From an uncultured Paracoccaceae bacterium (GTDB lineage Bacteria > Pseudomonadota > Alphaproteobacteria > Rhodobacterales > Rhodobacteraceae), in the NCBI GenBank assembly GCA_947487205.1, contig CANKVU010000015.1, positions 1-64,000 of the forward strand: a stretch of 64,000 nt of DNA, in the 5' to 3' direction. The notes beneath the pieces were generated by a model, which searched no databases, was not told the origin of the DNA, and was given only the letters and a program-made list of their open reading frames with translations. Each line of letters starts with the position of its first letter. Positions within the stretch are counted from its first letter, which is position 1. Below are positions 17,818 through 27,370 of this stretch, in pieces. Both the position numbers and the translations under genes were made by a program.

Positions 17818-19632
17818 ATGCAGGTCGCCATGCTCGCCACCTATCGCCGGATCTTCTCGCTCCTGTCGGGCCGCGACCGGCGGAACTTCGCGCTCCTGAT
17901 CGCGATGATGCTCGCCGCCGGGGTGGCGGAGGTGGTGGGCGTGGCCGCGATCATCCCCCTCTTCGCGGTGATCTCCGATCCCGCCTCCGTCGGCGACAGC
18001 GCCATCCTGTCCACGCTCTACGACTGGGGCGGGTTCACCGAGACGCGGGGCTTTCTCGGGGCGCTCTGCCTGGGGGTCTTCGTCGTGCTGCTGCTGTCGA
18101 TCCTGATCCGCGTCGGCACCAACTACGCCACCGCCCGCTTCACCCGCGAGGTGGTGCTGACCCTGTCTCAGTCGCTGCTGACGAAATACCTGCGCAACCC
18201 CTACGAATGGTACCTCGCGCGGCACTCGGCCGACCTCGCCAAGACCCTCCTGGCCGAGACCAAGGAGGTGGTGAACGGCTCGATCGCCCCGGCGATGAAA
18301 TTCGTCTCGGACGCGATCGCGACCCTGGCGATGGTGCTGTTCCTCGTCCGGCTGGAACCCGTGGGCGCGCTCTTGACGGCCCTTCTGGTCGGGGGGGGGT
18401 TCACGCTCATCTACTGGCGCCTGCGCGACCTCTTGGAGCGGATCGGCGAGGATCGCCGCCTGGCCAACCGCGAACGGTTCCAGATCGCGCAGGAGGCGCT
18501 CGGCGGGATCAAGGACGTGAAGGTGATGGAGCTGGAGGAAAGCTACATCCGCCGCTTCCACGCGCCCTCGCGGCGGCTCGCCCGGCACCAGGCGGCGCTG
18601 CAGATCATCGGCGAGGTGCCGCGCTACGCGCTCGAGGCGCTGGGATTCGGCGGCATGCTGCTGTTCCTGTTCTTCCTGCTCTCCACGACCGGGGGCGATC
18701 CGGGCGCGGTCCTGCCGGTCTTCGGCGCCTTCGCGCTGGCCGGCCTCAGGCTCCTGCCCACGGTGCAGACCCTGTTCCGCTCGAGCACGCAGATGCGCTT
18801 CCACCAGAGCGCGCTCGAGGCGCTGTTCGGGGAATTGCGCGAACCCACCGCGCCGGGGCCGCGTCCGGGCGGCGGACGGGTCCTGCCACTCGAGCGCAGC
18901 CTGGCGCTCGAGGACATCCGCTACAGCTATCCCGGCGCCGAGGGGCCGAGCCTCCGGGGGATCGACCTGACGATCCCCGCCCGGACGAGCTGCGGCTTCG
19001 TCGGCTCGACCGGGGCGGGCAAGACCACCCTCGTCGACATCGTCCTGGGGCTGCTGACGCCCCGGTCGGGGCGGGTCGTGGTCGACGGGACGGCGGTGGA
19101 CGGCGGCAACCTGCGCGCCTGGCAGCGCTCGATCGGCTACGTGCAGCAATCGGTGCACCTGGTCGACGACACCATCGCCGCCAACATCGCCTATGGCATT
19201 CCGCCCGACGAAATCGACATGGACCAGGTCGTCCGCGCCGCCCGGCTGGCCAGCCTCGACGATTTCGCGGCCGCCCTGCCCGAGGGCTACCTGACCACCG
19301 TGGGCGATCGCGGCACACGGCTCTCGGGCGGGCAGCGGCAACGGATCGGCATCGCCAGGGCGCTCTATCGCGACCCCGAGGTGATCGTCTTCGACGAGGC
19401 GACGAGCGCGCTCGACACCGTGACCGAACGGGCGGTCATGGACGCGATCGGGGCGCTCAGCGGCCACAAGACGGTGCTGATCGTCACCCACCGGCTCTCC
19501 ACCGTGGCGGCCTGCGACCAGATCGTCGTGCTCGACGGCGGCCGGATCGAGGCCAGGGGCTCCTACGAGGAACTTGCCGCGGGGGGCGGGACATTCGCCA
19601 AACTCCTGCACGGCGCGCGGGGCGCGGCCTGA
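17818..19632 (+). CDS. ABC exporter, fused membrane and ATPase domains (MsbA/PglK type)
   Basis: 604 residues; starts at the ATG at 17818 or, less likely, the Met at 17830. Six transmembrane segments occupy about residues 20-310 (FALLIAMMLAAGVAEVVGV, FLGALCLGVFVVLLLSIL, LGFGGMLLFLFFLL among them). The ATPase domain carries Walker A GSTGAGKTT near residue 396, the LSGGQRQRIGIARAL signature near 502, Walker B VIVFDEATSALD and the H-loop VTHRLST. Half-transporters of this type work as homodimers and flip lipid-linked sugars or glycolipids across the inner membrane. It stands alone between glycan genes and the fdhD gene. Confidence 0.88.
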   Translation: MQVAMLATYRRIFSLLSGRDRRNFALLIAMMLAAGVAEVVGVAAIIPLFAVISDPASVGDSAILSTLYDWGGFTETRGFLGALCLGVFVVLLLSILIRVGTNYATARFTREVVLTLSQSLLTKYLRNPYEWYLARHSADLAKTLLAETKEVVNGSIAPAMKFVSDAIATLAMVLFLVRLEPVGALLTALLVGGGFTLIYWRLRDLLERIGEDRRLANRERFQIAQEALGGIKDVKVMELEESYIRRFHAPSRRLARHQAALQIIGEVPRYALEALGFGGMLLFLFFLLSTTGGDPGAVLPVFGAFALAGLRLLPTVQTLFRSSTQMRFHQSALEALFGELREPTAPGPRPGGGRVLPLERSLALEDIRYSYPGAEGPSLRGIDLTIPARTSCGFVGSTGAGKTTLVDIVLGLLTPRSGRVVVDGTAVDGGNLRAWQRSIGYVQQSVHLVDDTIAANIAYGIPPDEIDMDQVVRAARLASLDDFAAALPEGYLTTVGDRGTRLSGGQRQRIGIARALYRDPEVIVFDEATSALDTVTERAVMDAIGALSGHKTVLIVTHRLSTVAACDQIVVLDGGRIEARGSYEELAAGGGTFAKLLHGARGAA

Positions 19633-19669
19633 TCGCCCCGCGCCGGTCCGCGTTGGTCCGTGCCGCCGC

Positions 19670-20434
19670 TCAGACGATCCGATCGGGCCGGGAGAAGACC
19701 TCGTAGGCCCCCTTGCGGGCCCGGGCCACCAGGGTGATCCCCGACGCCTCGGCCGCCGCTCCGGAAAGCGCCGTGGGGGTCGAGACGGCGATCAGCATCG
19801 GAATGCCGGCCGCCCCGCATTTCTGCACCAGGTCGACCGAGACCCGGCTCGACGTGACGATCGCGCCCCGGGCGGGGTCGATGCCGGCCCTGAGAAGCGC
19901 CCCGCAGACCTTGTCGACCGCATTGTGCCGCCCGACATCCTCGCGCGCCAGGACGATGCCGGCCCCGGGGCGGAGGAAACCCGCCGCATGCAGGCCCCGC
20001 ATCCGCGCCCGGAGCGGCTGATGGCGGCGCAGCGCCTCGGTCGCCCCGGCCACCTCTCGGCCCGGGACAGACAGGAGCGTGTCATGGAGCGCGGCGGGCG
20101 GGCGCAGCGCCTCGCGCAGGCTGTCGATGCCGCAGAGCCCGCAACCCACGGGACCCGCCATCCTCCGGCGCCGCGCGCCGAGCGCCGCGGCCCGCTCCGG
20201 CACCAGCCAGAATCGCGCCTCTCGCCCCTCCGCCCCGTGATCCAGCACCTCGAAATGCTCCACGTCCCCGCGCGCGGAAAGAAGCCCCTCGGTCCAGGCG
20301 AAGCCCCAGGCGAAATCCGCGAGGTCGCGCGGCGTGGCCATCATCACCGCCTGGGTGCCGCCGTTGCAGGTGATCGCAACGGGCGTCTCCTCGGGCAGCG
20401 GCGTCTCGACGGGGCGAAGGGCGGGCTCGGCCAT
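19670..20434 (-). CDS. fdhD: FdhD sulfurtransferase for formate dehydrogenase-type molybdoenzymes
   Basis: 254 residues from the ATG at 20434, with GGAG 8 nt upstream. The redox loop GCGLCGID (about residues 95-102) has the two cysteines that carry sulfur from the cysteine desulfurase to the Mo-bis-MGD cofactor. Other family segments are VGRHNAVDKVCGA and TSSRVSVDLVQKC. FdhD sulfurates the molybdenum cofactor of FdhF-type enzymes, and the gene is divergent from exactly such an enzyme at 20577, with only 142 nt between the starts. Confidence 0.92.
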   Translation of the reverse strand: MAEPALRPVETPLPEETPVAITCNGGTQAVMMATPRDLADFAWGFAWTEGLLSARGDVEHFEVLDHGAEGREARFWLVPERAAALGARRRRMAGPVGCGLCGIDSLREALRPPAALHDTLLSVPGREVAGATEALRRHQPLRARMRGLHAAGFLRPGAGIVLAREDVGRHNAVDKVCGALLRAGIDPARGAIVTSSRVSVDLVQKCGAAGIPMLIAVSTPTALSGAAAEASGITLVARARKGAYEVFSRPDRIV

Positions 20435-20576
20435 CGGCGCGCTCCATGGGGCTTCTGGCCCAAGCCCCGCCGGGGCGGCGGGTTCCGGGCAGCCGGACAG
20501 ATTGCGGGGCACCTTTTTCCCCTCCGGACGTTCCCCCGCCTGGATCGAGAGGGATTGCCCCCGCGGGAGGACGCCA

Positions 20577-22865
20577 ATGGCCGAGGACGACATCCACGAC
20601 GACCTGCCGCGCGAACCCGGACCCGCGGGCGGCTGGGGCTCCATGCGCGGCATCGCCGAGGTCTTCGGCACGAGCTGGCCGACCCCCGGCGCGATCAGGA
20701 CGCTGATGCGGCAGAACAAGCCCGGCGGCTTCATGTGCGTCTCCTGCGCCTGGCCGAAACCCGCCAATTACAAGGCCTTCGAGTTCTGCGAGAACGGCGC
20801 CAAGGCGACCCTGTGGGAATCGACCACCGCCCGCTGCCGGCCCGATTTCTGGGACGGGCACACGGTGAGTGACCTCCTCTCCTGGACCGACCACGAGATC
20901 GAGACCACCGGCCGCCTGACCCACCCGATGCGTTACGACGCCGGCACCGACCGCTATGTCGAGACGAGCTGGGAGGCGGCCTTCGAGGGCATCGCGGCGG
21001 AGTTGCGGAAGCTGCCCCCCGACGACGTGGTCTTCTACTCGTCGGGCCATGCCGGGCTCGAGGCGTCCTATCTCTGGGCGCTGCTGGCGCGGCTCTACGG
21101 GACCAACAACCTGCCGCAATCGTCGAACATGTGCCACGAGACGACGAGCGTGAACCTCAAGAAGGTGATCGGCTCGCCCGTCGGCACCGTGGTCTGGGAG
21201 GACCTGGAGGCGACCGACTGCTTCTTCTTCTTCGGCCAGAACCCGGGCAGCAATTCCCCCCGCTTCCTCCACCCGCTGAAGGAGGCCAAGGAGCGCGGCG
21301 CGAGGATCGTCACCTTCAACCCCGTGCGCGAGCAGGGGCTCGTCTCCTTCGTCGATCCGCAGAACCCGGTCCACATGGCGACGGGACACGAGACCAAGAT
21401 CTCCGACCAGTATCACCAGCTGAAGGCCGGCACCGACATCGCCGCGATCCTCGGGATCGCCAAGGCCGTGGTGGAGGCCGACGACGCGAGCGGCGGCGGG
21501 GTGATCGACTGGGCTTTCCTCGAGGAGCACGCCACCGGCCACGAGGCCTTCATCGAGCATGCCCGCGCCGCCGACTGGGGTGCGATCACCGCCGAATGCG
21601 GTCTCTCCGAGGAGGATCTGCGCGACGCGGCCCGGGTCTACATGGAGGCGGAGCGCGTCATCGGCGTCTACGGCATGGGGCTGACCCAGCAGGCCCGGGG
21701 CGACGACAATATCGGCATGCTGGTGAACCTGCTGCTGCTGCGCGGCAATATCGGCCGCGAGGGGGCGGGCATGTGTCCCGTGCGCGGGCATTCCAACGTG
21801 CAGGGGCAGCGCACCGTCGGCATCGCCGAGAAGGCCGGCCTCGTACCGCTCGACAAGCTGGCCGAGCTCTTCGATTTCGATCCGCCCACGAAGGACGGCA
21901 CCCATATCGTCGATGCGGGTCAGGGCATCCTGGAGGGGCGGATCCGCGCCATGCTGTGCCTGGGCGGCAACCTGATCCGCGCCATGCCCGATACCGGCCG
22001 GCTGGAGCGGAGGTGGCGCGAGCAGGACCTGACGGTGATGATCTCCACCAAGCTCAACCGTAGCCATCTCTATCCCGGCCGCGCGGCCTGGATCCTGCCC
22101 TGCCTGACGCGGACCGAGATGGACGAGCAGGCGACCGGCAACCAGTACATCTCGGTCGAGGACAGCTTCGCGATGATCCACGGCTCCCAGGGGCACCGCT
22201 CGCCCGCCTCGGAGCACCTGAAATCGGAACTCGCCATCGTCGCGGGCATCGCCGAACGGCTGACCGAGCCCAACCCCAGGCGGCCGTGGTCGGACTGGGT
22301 CGCCGATTATTCCCGCGTCCGCGACCTGATCGAGGCGACCTACCCGGACGATTTCCGCGGCTACAATGCGCGGCTGAACGAACCGGGAGGCTTCTGGCGC
22401 GACATCCCCGCCCATCACCGGATCTGGAAGACCGAATCGGGCCGCGCCGAGTTCACCCTGCCCGACCGGCTGAACGCGCTTTCCTTCGAGCCCGCCGAGG
22501 GGCGCTACACACTCCTGACCATGCGCTCGAACGACCAGTTCAACACCACGATCTACGGCTATTCCGACCGTTTCCGCGGCATCGAAGGGACGCGCGACGT
22601 CCTGCTGATGAACGACGCCGACATGACCCGGGAGGGACTGTCGCACGGCGACCGCGTGGCGCTTGTCGGCGATGCGGGGGACGGGGTGGAGCGGCGCCTG
22701 GGCGGGCTTGAGGTGATCCGCTTCGCGATGCCCGAGGGCACGGTCGGCTCCTACTACCCCGAATGCAACGTGCTCGTCCCCATGGGCCTGCACGACCGGG
22801 CCTCGAAGACCCCCGGCTCCAAGGCCGTGCCGGTCCGGATCGAACGCGAAACCGCGGCGGGCTGA
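20577..22865 (+). CDS. FdhF/YdeP-family molybdopterin oxidoreductase
   Basis: 762 residues from the ATG at 20577 with GGGAGG 6 nt upstream. The SCAWP segment (CVSCAWPKP, Cys54 and Cys57) and the absence of a full N-terminal [4Fe-4S] Cys4 motif fit the YdeP subgroup rather than NAD-linked formate dehydrogenase. SSNMCHETTS near residue 186 is the predicted molybdenum-ligand segment. GANIG-type cofactor contacts appear as LLLRGNIGREGAGMCPVRGHSNVQG, and the C-terminal domain has TMRSNDQFNTTIYGY. YdeP-like enzymes are cytoplasmic, and their physiological reaction is not settled. Neighbouring fdhD supports a sulfurated Mo-bis-MGD. Confidence 0.87.
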   Translation: MAEDDIHDDLPREPGPAGGWGSMRGIAEVFGTSWPTPGAIRTLMRQNKPGGFMCVSCAWPKPANYKAFEFCENGAKATLWESTTARCRPDFWDGHTVSDLLSWTDHEIETTGRLTHPMRYDAGTDRYVETSWEAAFEGIAAELRKLPPDDVVFYSSGHAGLEASYLWALLARLYGTNNLPQSSNMCHETTSVNLKKVIGSPVGTVVWEDLEATDCFFFFGQNPGSNSPRFLHPLKEAKERGARIVTFNPVREQGLVSFVDPQNPVHMATGHETKISDQYHQLKAGTDIAAILGIAKAVVEADDASGGGVIDWAFLEEHATGHEAFIEHARAADWGAITAECGLSEEDLRDAARVYMEAERVIGVYGMGLTQQARGDDNIGMLVNLLLLRGNIGREGAGMCPVRGHSNVQGQRTVGIAEKAGLVPLDKLAELFDFDPPTKDGTHIVDAGQGILEGRIRAMLCLGGNLIRAMPDTGRLERRWREQDLTVMISTKLNRSHLYPGRAAWILPCLTRTEMDEQATGNQYISVEDSFAMIHGSQGHRSPASEHLKSELAIVAGIAERLTEPNPRRPWSDWVADYSRVRDLIEATYPDDFRGYNARLNEPGGFWRDIPAHHRIWKTESGRAEFTLPDRLNALSFEPAEGRYTLLTMRSNDQFNTTIYGYSDRFRGIEGTRDVLLMNDADMTREGLSHGDRVALVGDAGDGVERRLGGLEVIRFAMPEGTVGSYYPECNVLVPMGLHDRASKTPGSKAVPVRIERETAAG

Positions 22866-22910
22866 ACCCCCGCTTGCACGGAGGCCCCGCAGCCTCTAGC
22901 TGAAGAGATA

Positions 22911-22995
22911 TCCGTTGGGGTGCCCCGTCGAGGGGCTGAGAGGCGACAGCCAACCCATCGAACCTGATCCGGGCAATACCGGCGGAGGGAACGGA
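22911..22995 (+). ncRNA. TPP riboswitch (THI element)
   Basis: The P1 stem is TCCGTT (22911-22916) paired with AACGGA (22990-22995). The conserved core is present: GGGGTGCC, CTGAGAG at 22936-22942 (the pyrimidine sensor), ACCCATCGAACCTGATC around 22953-22969 and AATACCGGCGGAGGGAA (the pyrophosphate sensor side). It ends about 67 nt before the thiD start and would repress the whole thi cluster when thiamine pyrophosphate is abundant. The downstream leader is GC-rich; I did not identify a clear terminator, so control may be translational. Confidence 0.95.
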
Positions 22996-23062
22996 GATCG
23001 CGCGAGGGGCCCCGACCCCCGCCCCTTGTCCCCCCACCGATCGCCCGAACGCGGAGGTGGAC

Positions 23063-23866
23063 ATGGCACGGGCGGCGACACTCCTGATCATCGCGGGCTC
23101 CGACAGCGGCGGCGGCGCCGGCATCCAGGCGGACCTGAAATCCGCCTCGGCCCGGGGCGTCTATGCCACGACCGCGATCACCGCGATCACCGCGCAGAAC
23201 ACGCTGGGCGTCCAGGCCGTGGAGACGCTGCCCCCCGATCTCGTCGCGGCGCAGATCGGCTCGATCCTGTCCGATATCGGCGCCGACGCGGTAAAGATCG
23301 GCATGCTGGGCGCGGCCGGGATCGTGGAGACCGTGGCCGGGGCGCTCGACGGCTATGCCGGCCCCGTGGTGCTCGACCCCGTGATGGTGGCGAAATCGGG
23401 CGACCCGCTCCTGACCGACGAGGCCGTGGCCGCGCTCCGCGACCGCCTCCTGCCCCGCGCCACGGTGCTGACGCCGAACCTGCCCGAGGCGGCGAAACTT
23501 CTCGGGTGCGCCCCCGCGACGACGCCCAAGGAGGCCGCCCGCCAGGGGGAAGCGCTGCGCGCCCTGGGCCCCCGGGCGGTGCTGATGAAGGGCGGCCACG
23601 CGGAGGGCGCGACCTGTCGCGACCTCCTGGTCCGGGAGGGGGAGCCCGTGACGCTGGAGGCGCCCCGGATCGCCACCCGCAACACCCACGGCACCGGATG
23701 CTCCCTGGCCTCGGCGCTGGCCGCGGAACTGGCCAGGGGCGCCGATATCGAGACCGCCGCGCGCCGCGCCCATGGCTGGCTGCAGGGCGCCATCGCCGCC
23801 GCCGACGGACTGGGGATTGGTCAGGGCCATGGCCCGGTCCACCATTTCCACGGGATCTGGCCATGA
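23063..23866 (+). CDS. thiD: Hydroxymethylpyrimidine/phosphomethylpyrimidine kinase
   Basis: 267 residues. The ATG at 23063 with GGAGG 6 nt upstream is preferred over a GTG two codons earlier. The ribokinase-like family 2 fold is evident: LLIIAGSDSGGGAGIQADLKS at the N-terminus, VVLDPVMVAKSG, TPNLPEAAKLL, VLMKGGHAEG and the anion hole THGTGCSLASALAA near residue 215. It phosphorylates HMP to HMP-PP for thiamine phosphate synthesis. First gene after the riboswitch; overlaps thiO by 4 nt. Confidence 0.95.
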   Translation: MARAATLLIIAGSDSGGGAGIQADLKSASARGVYATTAITAITAQNTLGVQAVETLPPDLVAAQIGSILSDIGADAVKIGMLGAAGIVETVAGALDGYAGPVVLDPVMVAKSGDPLLTDEAVAALRDRLLPRATVLTPNLPEAAKLLGCAPATTPKEAARQGEALRALGPRAVLMKGGHAEGATCRDLLVREGEPVTLEAPRIATRNTHGTGCSLASALAAELARGADIETAARRAHGWLQGAIAAADGLGIGQGHGPVHHFHGIWP

Positions 23867-24831
23867 GCGCGGAGGTCACTGTCCTCGGCGCCGGGGTGGC
23901 CGGGCTGGCGGCCGCCCATGAACTCGCGGCGCGCGGCGCGGCGGTGCGGATTCTCGACCCCGCGGGCGATCCCGGCCCGCATGGCTGTTCCTGGTGGGCG
24001 GGCGGCATGCTCGCCTCTGATTGCGAGGGCGAGACGGCGGAGGAGCCGGTGGTGCGTCTCGGTCGCGAGGCCCTGCCCTGGTGGCGCGCCGCCGGCGCGG
24101 AGGTGACGGAAGCCGGCACGCTGGTCGTCGCGCTCGGTCGCGACCGGGGCGAACTCGACCGCTTCGCCCGACGCACCGGCGGGCATGCCTGGCTCGACCG
24201 CGCCGCCCTGGAGGCGCTGGAGCCCGAGCTGTCCGAGCGCTTCCCCCGCGCCCTGCATTTCCCGGCCGAGGCGCATCTCGCCCCCCGCGCCGCGCTCGCC
24301 ACCCTGCGGGAGAACCTCGCCGCGTGGGGCGTGACCGTCGCGCCCGAGGGGCCGGAGACCGGCACCGTGATCGACGCCCGCGGCCTTTCGGCCCGCGACC
24401 GGCTGCCCGACCTGCGCGGCGTCCGGGGCGAGATGGCGGTGCTGCGCGCCCCTAGCGTTGCCCTCTCCCGCCCCGTGCGGCTCCTCCATCCGCGCCACCC
24501 GCTCTATGTCGTGCCGCGCGGCGGGGGCATCCATATGCTGGGCGCCACGCAGATCGAGAGCGACGGGCGCGGACCGGCCACGCTGCGCTCCATCGTGGAG
24601 CTTCTGAACGCGGCCTTCGCGCTCCACCCCGCCTTCGCCGAGGCGGAGGTGGTGGAGATCGGCGCCGACGCCCGCCCCGCCTTTCCCGACAACCTGCCGC
24701 GGATCGTCCGACGGGGCGGCCGCATCCACGTCAACGGCCTCTACCGGCACGGCTTCCTCCTTGCGCCCGCGCTGGCGCGACGGGTGGCGGACCTGGTGCT
24801 GGAGGGGCGAACCTCGGAGGTCGTGCAATGA
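23863..24831 (+). CDS. thiO: Glycine oxidase ThiO
   Basis: 322 residues, ATGA overlap with thiD. An FAD-binding motif opens the protein (VTVLGAGVAGLAAAHELAARG), and SWWAGGMLASDCEGE is the family's conserved cysteine/active-site region. The substrate domain ends with HVNGLYRHGFLLAPALA. ThiO oxidises glycine to the imine (dehydroglycine) used by ThiG to build the thiazole ring, so this pathway is the aerobic one, not the ThiH type. Overlaps thiS by 4 nt. Confidence 0.93.
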   Translation: MSAEVTVLGAGVAGLAAAHELAARGAAVRILDPAGDPGPHGCSWWAGGMLASDCEGETAEEPVVRLGREALPWWRAAGAEVTEAGTLVVALGRDRGELDRFARRTGGHAWLDRAALEALEPELSERFPRALHFPAEAHLAPRAALATLRENLAAWGVTVAPEGPETGTVIDARGLSARDRLPDLRGVRGEMAVLRAPSVALSRPVRLLHPRHPLYVVPRGGGIHMLGATQIESDGRGPATLRSIVELLNAAFALHPAFAEAEVVEIGADARPAFPDNLPRIVRRGGRIHVNGLYRHGFLLAPALARRVADLVLEGRTSEVVQ

Positions 24832-25025
24832 AGGTCACCGTGAATGGAGAGGCGGTGGAGATCCGCGCCGCCACCCTCGCCGCCGCGCTCGAGGAACTGG
24901 GCCATGGCGGGGCGCGCGTCGCCACCGCCGTGAACGAGACTTTCGTGCCCACCGCCCTGAGGGAGGGCCACGCGCTCTCCCCCGGCGACCGGCTGGAAAT
25001 CCTGGCGCCCCGGCAGGGAGGCTGA
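24828..25025 (+). CDS. thiS: Sulfur carrier protein ThiS
   Basis: 65 residues of ubiquitin-like fold: [20 protein letters not shown] start, [11 protein letters not shown] in the middle and a C-terminal RQGG. The terminal Gly-Gly is the site of adenylation by ThiF and conversion to the thiocarboxylate that gives the thiazole sulfur. It is joined to thiO by a 4-nt overlap and to thiG by a 1-nt gap. Confidence 0.95.
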   Translation: MKVTVNGEAVEIRAATLAAALEELGHGGARVATAVNETFVPTALREGHALSPGDRLEILAPRQGG

Positions 25026-25026
25026 G

Positions 25027-25797
25027 ATGCCCGTCTATTACGGCACCGAGATCGCCTCGCCGCTGATGCTGGGCACGGCGCAATATCCCTCTCCGAAGGT
25101 CCTGTCGGAGGCGTTCCGCCGCTCGGGCGCGGGCGTCGCCACGGTCTCGCTCCGGCGCGAGACGGCCCATGGCACCGGCGACGGCTTCTGGGAGGGGATC
25201 CGCGAACTGGGCCTGCCGGTCCTGCCCAACACCGCCGGCTGCCACAGCGTCCGCGAGGCGGTGACCACGGCCCACATGGCCCGCGAGCTCTTCGACACGA
25301 CCTGGATCAAGCTGGAGGTGATCGGCCATGCCGATACGCTGCAGCCCGACCCGTTCGGGCTGGTGGAGGCGGCGCGGATCCTCACAGAGGAGGGGTTCGA
25401 GGTCTTTCCCTACACGACCGAGGACGGGATCGTCGCCGGGCGCCTGCTGGAGGCGGGCTGCGAGGTGCTGATGCCCTGGGGGGCCCCCATCGGCACCGGG
25501 CTGGGGCTCAACAACCCCTACGGGCTGCGGATGCTGCGCGCCCAGTTCCCCGACGTGCCGATGGTGATCGATGCCGGCCTCGGCCTGCCCTCCCAGGCGG
25601 CGCAGGCGATGGAGATGGGCTTCGACGCGATCCTGCTGAACACCGCCGTGGCCAGGGCGGGCGACCCGGCGGCCATGGCGGAGGGCTTCGCCCGCGCGCT
25701 GGAGGCCGGGCGGCTGGCCCGCGCCGCCGACCCGATGGAGCCGCGCGACATGGCCTCCCCCTCCACCCCCGTCCTGGGGCTGGCGGTGCTGGAATGA
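25027..25797 (+). CDS. thiG: Thiazole synthase ThiG
   Basis: 256 residues. TIM-barrel signatures of ThiG are clear: [58 protein letters not shown] with the Schiff-base Lys95, [17 protein letters not shown] and [19 protein letters not shown]. It condenses DXP, ThiS thiocarboxylate and dehydroglycine into the thiazole phosphate. Overlaps thiE by 4 nt. Confidence 0.96.
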   Translation: MPVYYGTEIASPLMLGTAQYPSPKVLSEAFRRSGAGVATVSLRRETAHGTGDGFWEGIRELGLPVLPNTAGCHSVREAVTTAHMARELFDTTWIKLEVIGHADTLQPDPFGLVEAARILTEEGFEVFPYTTEDGIVAGRLLEAGCEVLMPWGAPIGTGLGLNNPYGLRMLRAQFPDVPMVIDAGLGLPSQAAQAMEMGFDAILLNTAVARAGDPAAMAEGFARALEAGRLARAADPMEPRDMASPSTPVLGLAVLE

Positions 25798-26390
25798 GTC
25801 TCGACCGCTTCTACCCGATCTTCGACGATCCCGCCTGGCTGCCCCGCGCCCTGCCGCTCGGCGTGAGGCTGGTGCAGTTGCGGCTGAAGGACAGGGACCG
25901 GGACGTGCTGGAGGGCGCGATCGCGCGGGGACGCGACCTCTGCCGGTCGGCCGGGGCCACGCTGGTCGTCAACGACCATTGGCGGCAGGCGATCGACCTG
26001 GGCTGCGACTGGGTCCATCTGGGGCAGGAGGACCTGGAGGGCGCCGACCTGCCCGCGATCCGCCGCGCCGGGATCCGGCTGGGGATCTCCACCCATGACG
26101 AGGCGGAGCTGGAGCGCGCGCTGTCCTGCGCGCCCGACTACGTGGCGCTCGGCCCGGTCTGGCCGACGATCCTGAAGAAGATGAAATGGCACGAACAGGG
26201 CCTGGGTCGCGTGCGGGAATGGAAGGCGCGGGTGGGAGACCTGCCCCTCGTGGCCATCGGCGGTCTCTCGGTCGCGCGCGCGCCGGAGGCCTTCGCCGCG
26301 GGCGCCGACATCGTCTCCGTCGTCACAGACATCACGCTCAACGCCGACCCGGAAGCGCGGATCGCCGACTGGATGGAGGCGACGCGATGA
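25794..26390 (+). CDS. thiE: Thiamine phosphate synthase ThiE
   Basis: 198 residues, ATGA overlap with thiG. Motifs: [10 protein letters not shown] near the N-terminus, [39 protein letters not shown] and [16 protein letters not shown] in place of the common GPxFPTxTK loop, then [25 protein letters not shown]. It couples HMP-PP to thiazole phosphate. Overlaps thiF by 4 nt. Confidence 0.93.
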   Translation: MSLDRFYPIFDDPAWLPRALPLGVRLVQLRLKDRDRDVLEGAIARGRDLCRSAGATLVVNDHWRQAIDLGCDWVHLGQEDLEGADLPAIRRAGIRLGISTHDEAELERALSCAPDYVALGPVWPTILKKMKWHEQGLGRVREWKARVGDLPLVAIGGLSVARAPEAFAAGADIVSVVTDITLNADPEARIADWMEATR

Positions 26391-27370
26391 GCCGCTACGC
26401 CCGCCAGGTCGCCGTGCCTGAATTCGGGCCCCGGGGGCAGGACCGCCTCGCCGCCGCCCATGTCCTCGTGGTGGGCGCGGGCGGCCTCGCCGCGCCGGTC
26501 CTGCCCTACCTCGCCGGCGCCGGCCTGGGCCGGATCCGCCTCGTCGATCCCGACCGGGTGGAGATCGGCAACCTGCACCGCCAGACGCTGTTCGGCATGG
26601 ACGACCTGGGCCGTCCCAAGGTGCAGGCCGCCGCCGCCGCCCTCGCCCGCCTCAATCCCGAGACGGCGGTGGAGCCGGTGACGGGCACGCTCGGCCCCGG
26701 CAGCGTGGCCGACCTGGCCCGGGACGTGGACCTCGTCCTCGACTGCGCCGACAGTTTCGCGGCGAGCTACGTGGCCTCGGACCATTGCCGGGAAGCCGGC
26801 CTGCCCCTCGTCAGCGCCTCGGTCATCGGCACCGCAGGGTATGCGGGCGGCTTCTGCGGCGGGGCGCCGTCGCTCCGCGCCATCTTCCCCGACCTGCCCG
26901 AGCGGCTGGGCTCCTGCGCCGAGGACGGCGTTCTGGGTCCCGTGGTGGGGGTCGTGGGCGCGCTCCAGGCGCAGATGGCGCTGGCGGTGCTCGCGGGCAT
27001 GGCCCCTTCGCCGCTCGGCCGGGTGGTCAGCTACGACGGTCTGGCGCATCGTACGGGGGGCTTCTCCTTCATTGGCGCGCCGGAGCCCGCGCGCGCGCCG
27101 CGCTTCCTCGACCCGGGCGAGATCGCGCCCGGTGATTGGGTGGTGGATCTGCGCGCGCCAGACGAAGGCCCCCTGCCCCACCCGGACGCCCATCGCCATG
27201 CCGTGGACGCCTTCGGCCCCGGCGGCCCGACCCCCGCGCCGGGACAGCGCGCGGTGCTCTGCTGCCGCTCGGGCCAGCGCTCCTGGAGCGCCGCCGAGCG
27301 CCTGTCCCGCCACTGGCAGGGCGAGATCGCCCTCGTCGCCCTCGGATCCCCGACCGGAGAGACACCATGA
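26387..27370 (+). CDS. thiF: ThiS adenylyltransferase ThiF with rhodanese-like C-terminus
   Basis: 327 residues. The E1-like adenylylation domain has RYARQVAVPEFGPRGQDRLAAA, a GAGGLAAPV nucleotide loop, DPDRVEIGNLHRQTLF and SCAEDGVLGPVVGVVGALQA. The CxxC zinc pair normally before LFP in MoeB/ThiF is replaced by GAPSLRAIFPD, so the structural zinc site appears absent. Residues from about 245 resemble a rhodanese domain: GDWVVDLRAPDEG and VLCCRSGQRSWSAAERL, with cysteines at the catalytic loop position. It should activate ThiS and may also help deliver sulfur. ATGA overlap with thiY. Confidence 0.9.
   Translation: MSRYARQVAVPEFGPRGQDRLAAAHVLVVGAGGLAAPVLPYLAGAGLGRIRLVDPDRVEIGNLHRQTLFGMDDLGRPKVQAAAAALARLNPETAVEPVTGTLGPGSVADLARDVDLVLDCADSFAASYVASDHCREAGLPLVSASVIGTAGYAGGFCGGAPSLRAIFPDLPERLGSCAEDGVLGPVVGVVGALQAQMALAVLAGMAPSPLGRVVSYDGLAHRTGGFSFIGAPEPARAPRFLDPGEIAPGDWVVDLRAPDEGPLPHPDAHRHAVDAFGPGGPTPAPGQRAVLCCRSGQRSWSAAERLSRHWQGEIALVALGSPTGETP

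Noticed and set aside
17052-19706. 884-codon open frame overlapping the ABC exporter in another frame
   Set aside because: It covers parts of two genuine genes on opposite strands and has no domain; the exporter frame has all ATPase motifs.
20082-22793. 903-codon open frame antisense to the molybdoenzyme
   Set aside because: Low-complexity His/Gly/Arg-rich composition typical of a shadow of a GC-rich gene; the plus-strand enzyme is unambiguous.
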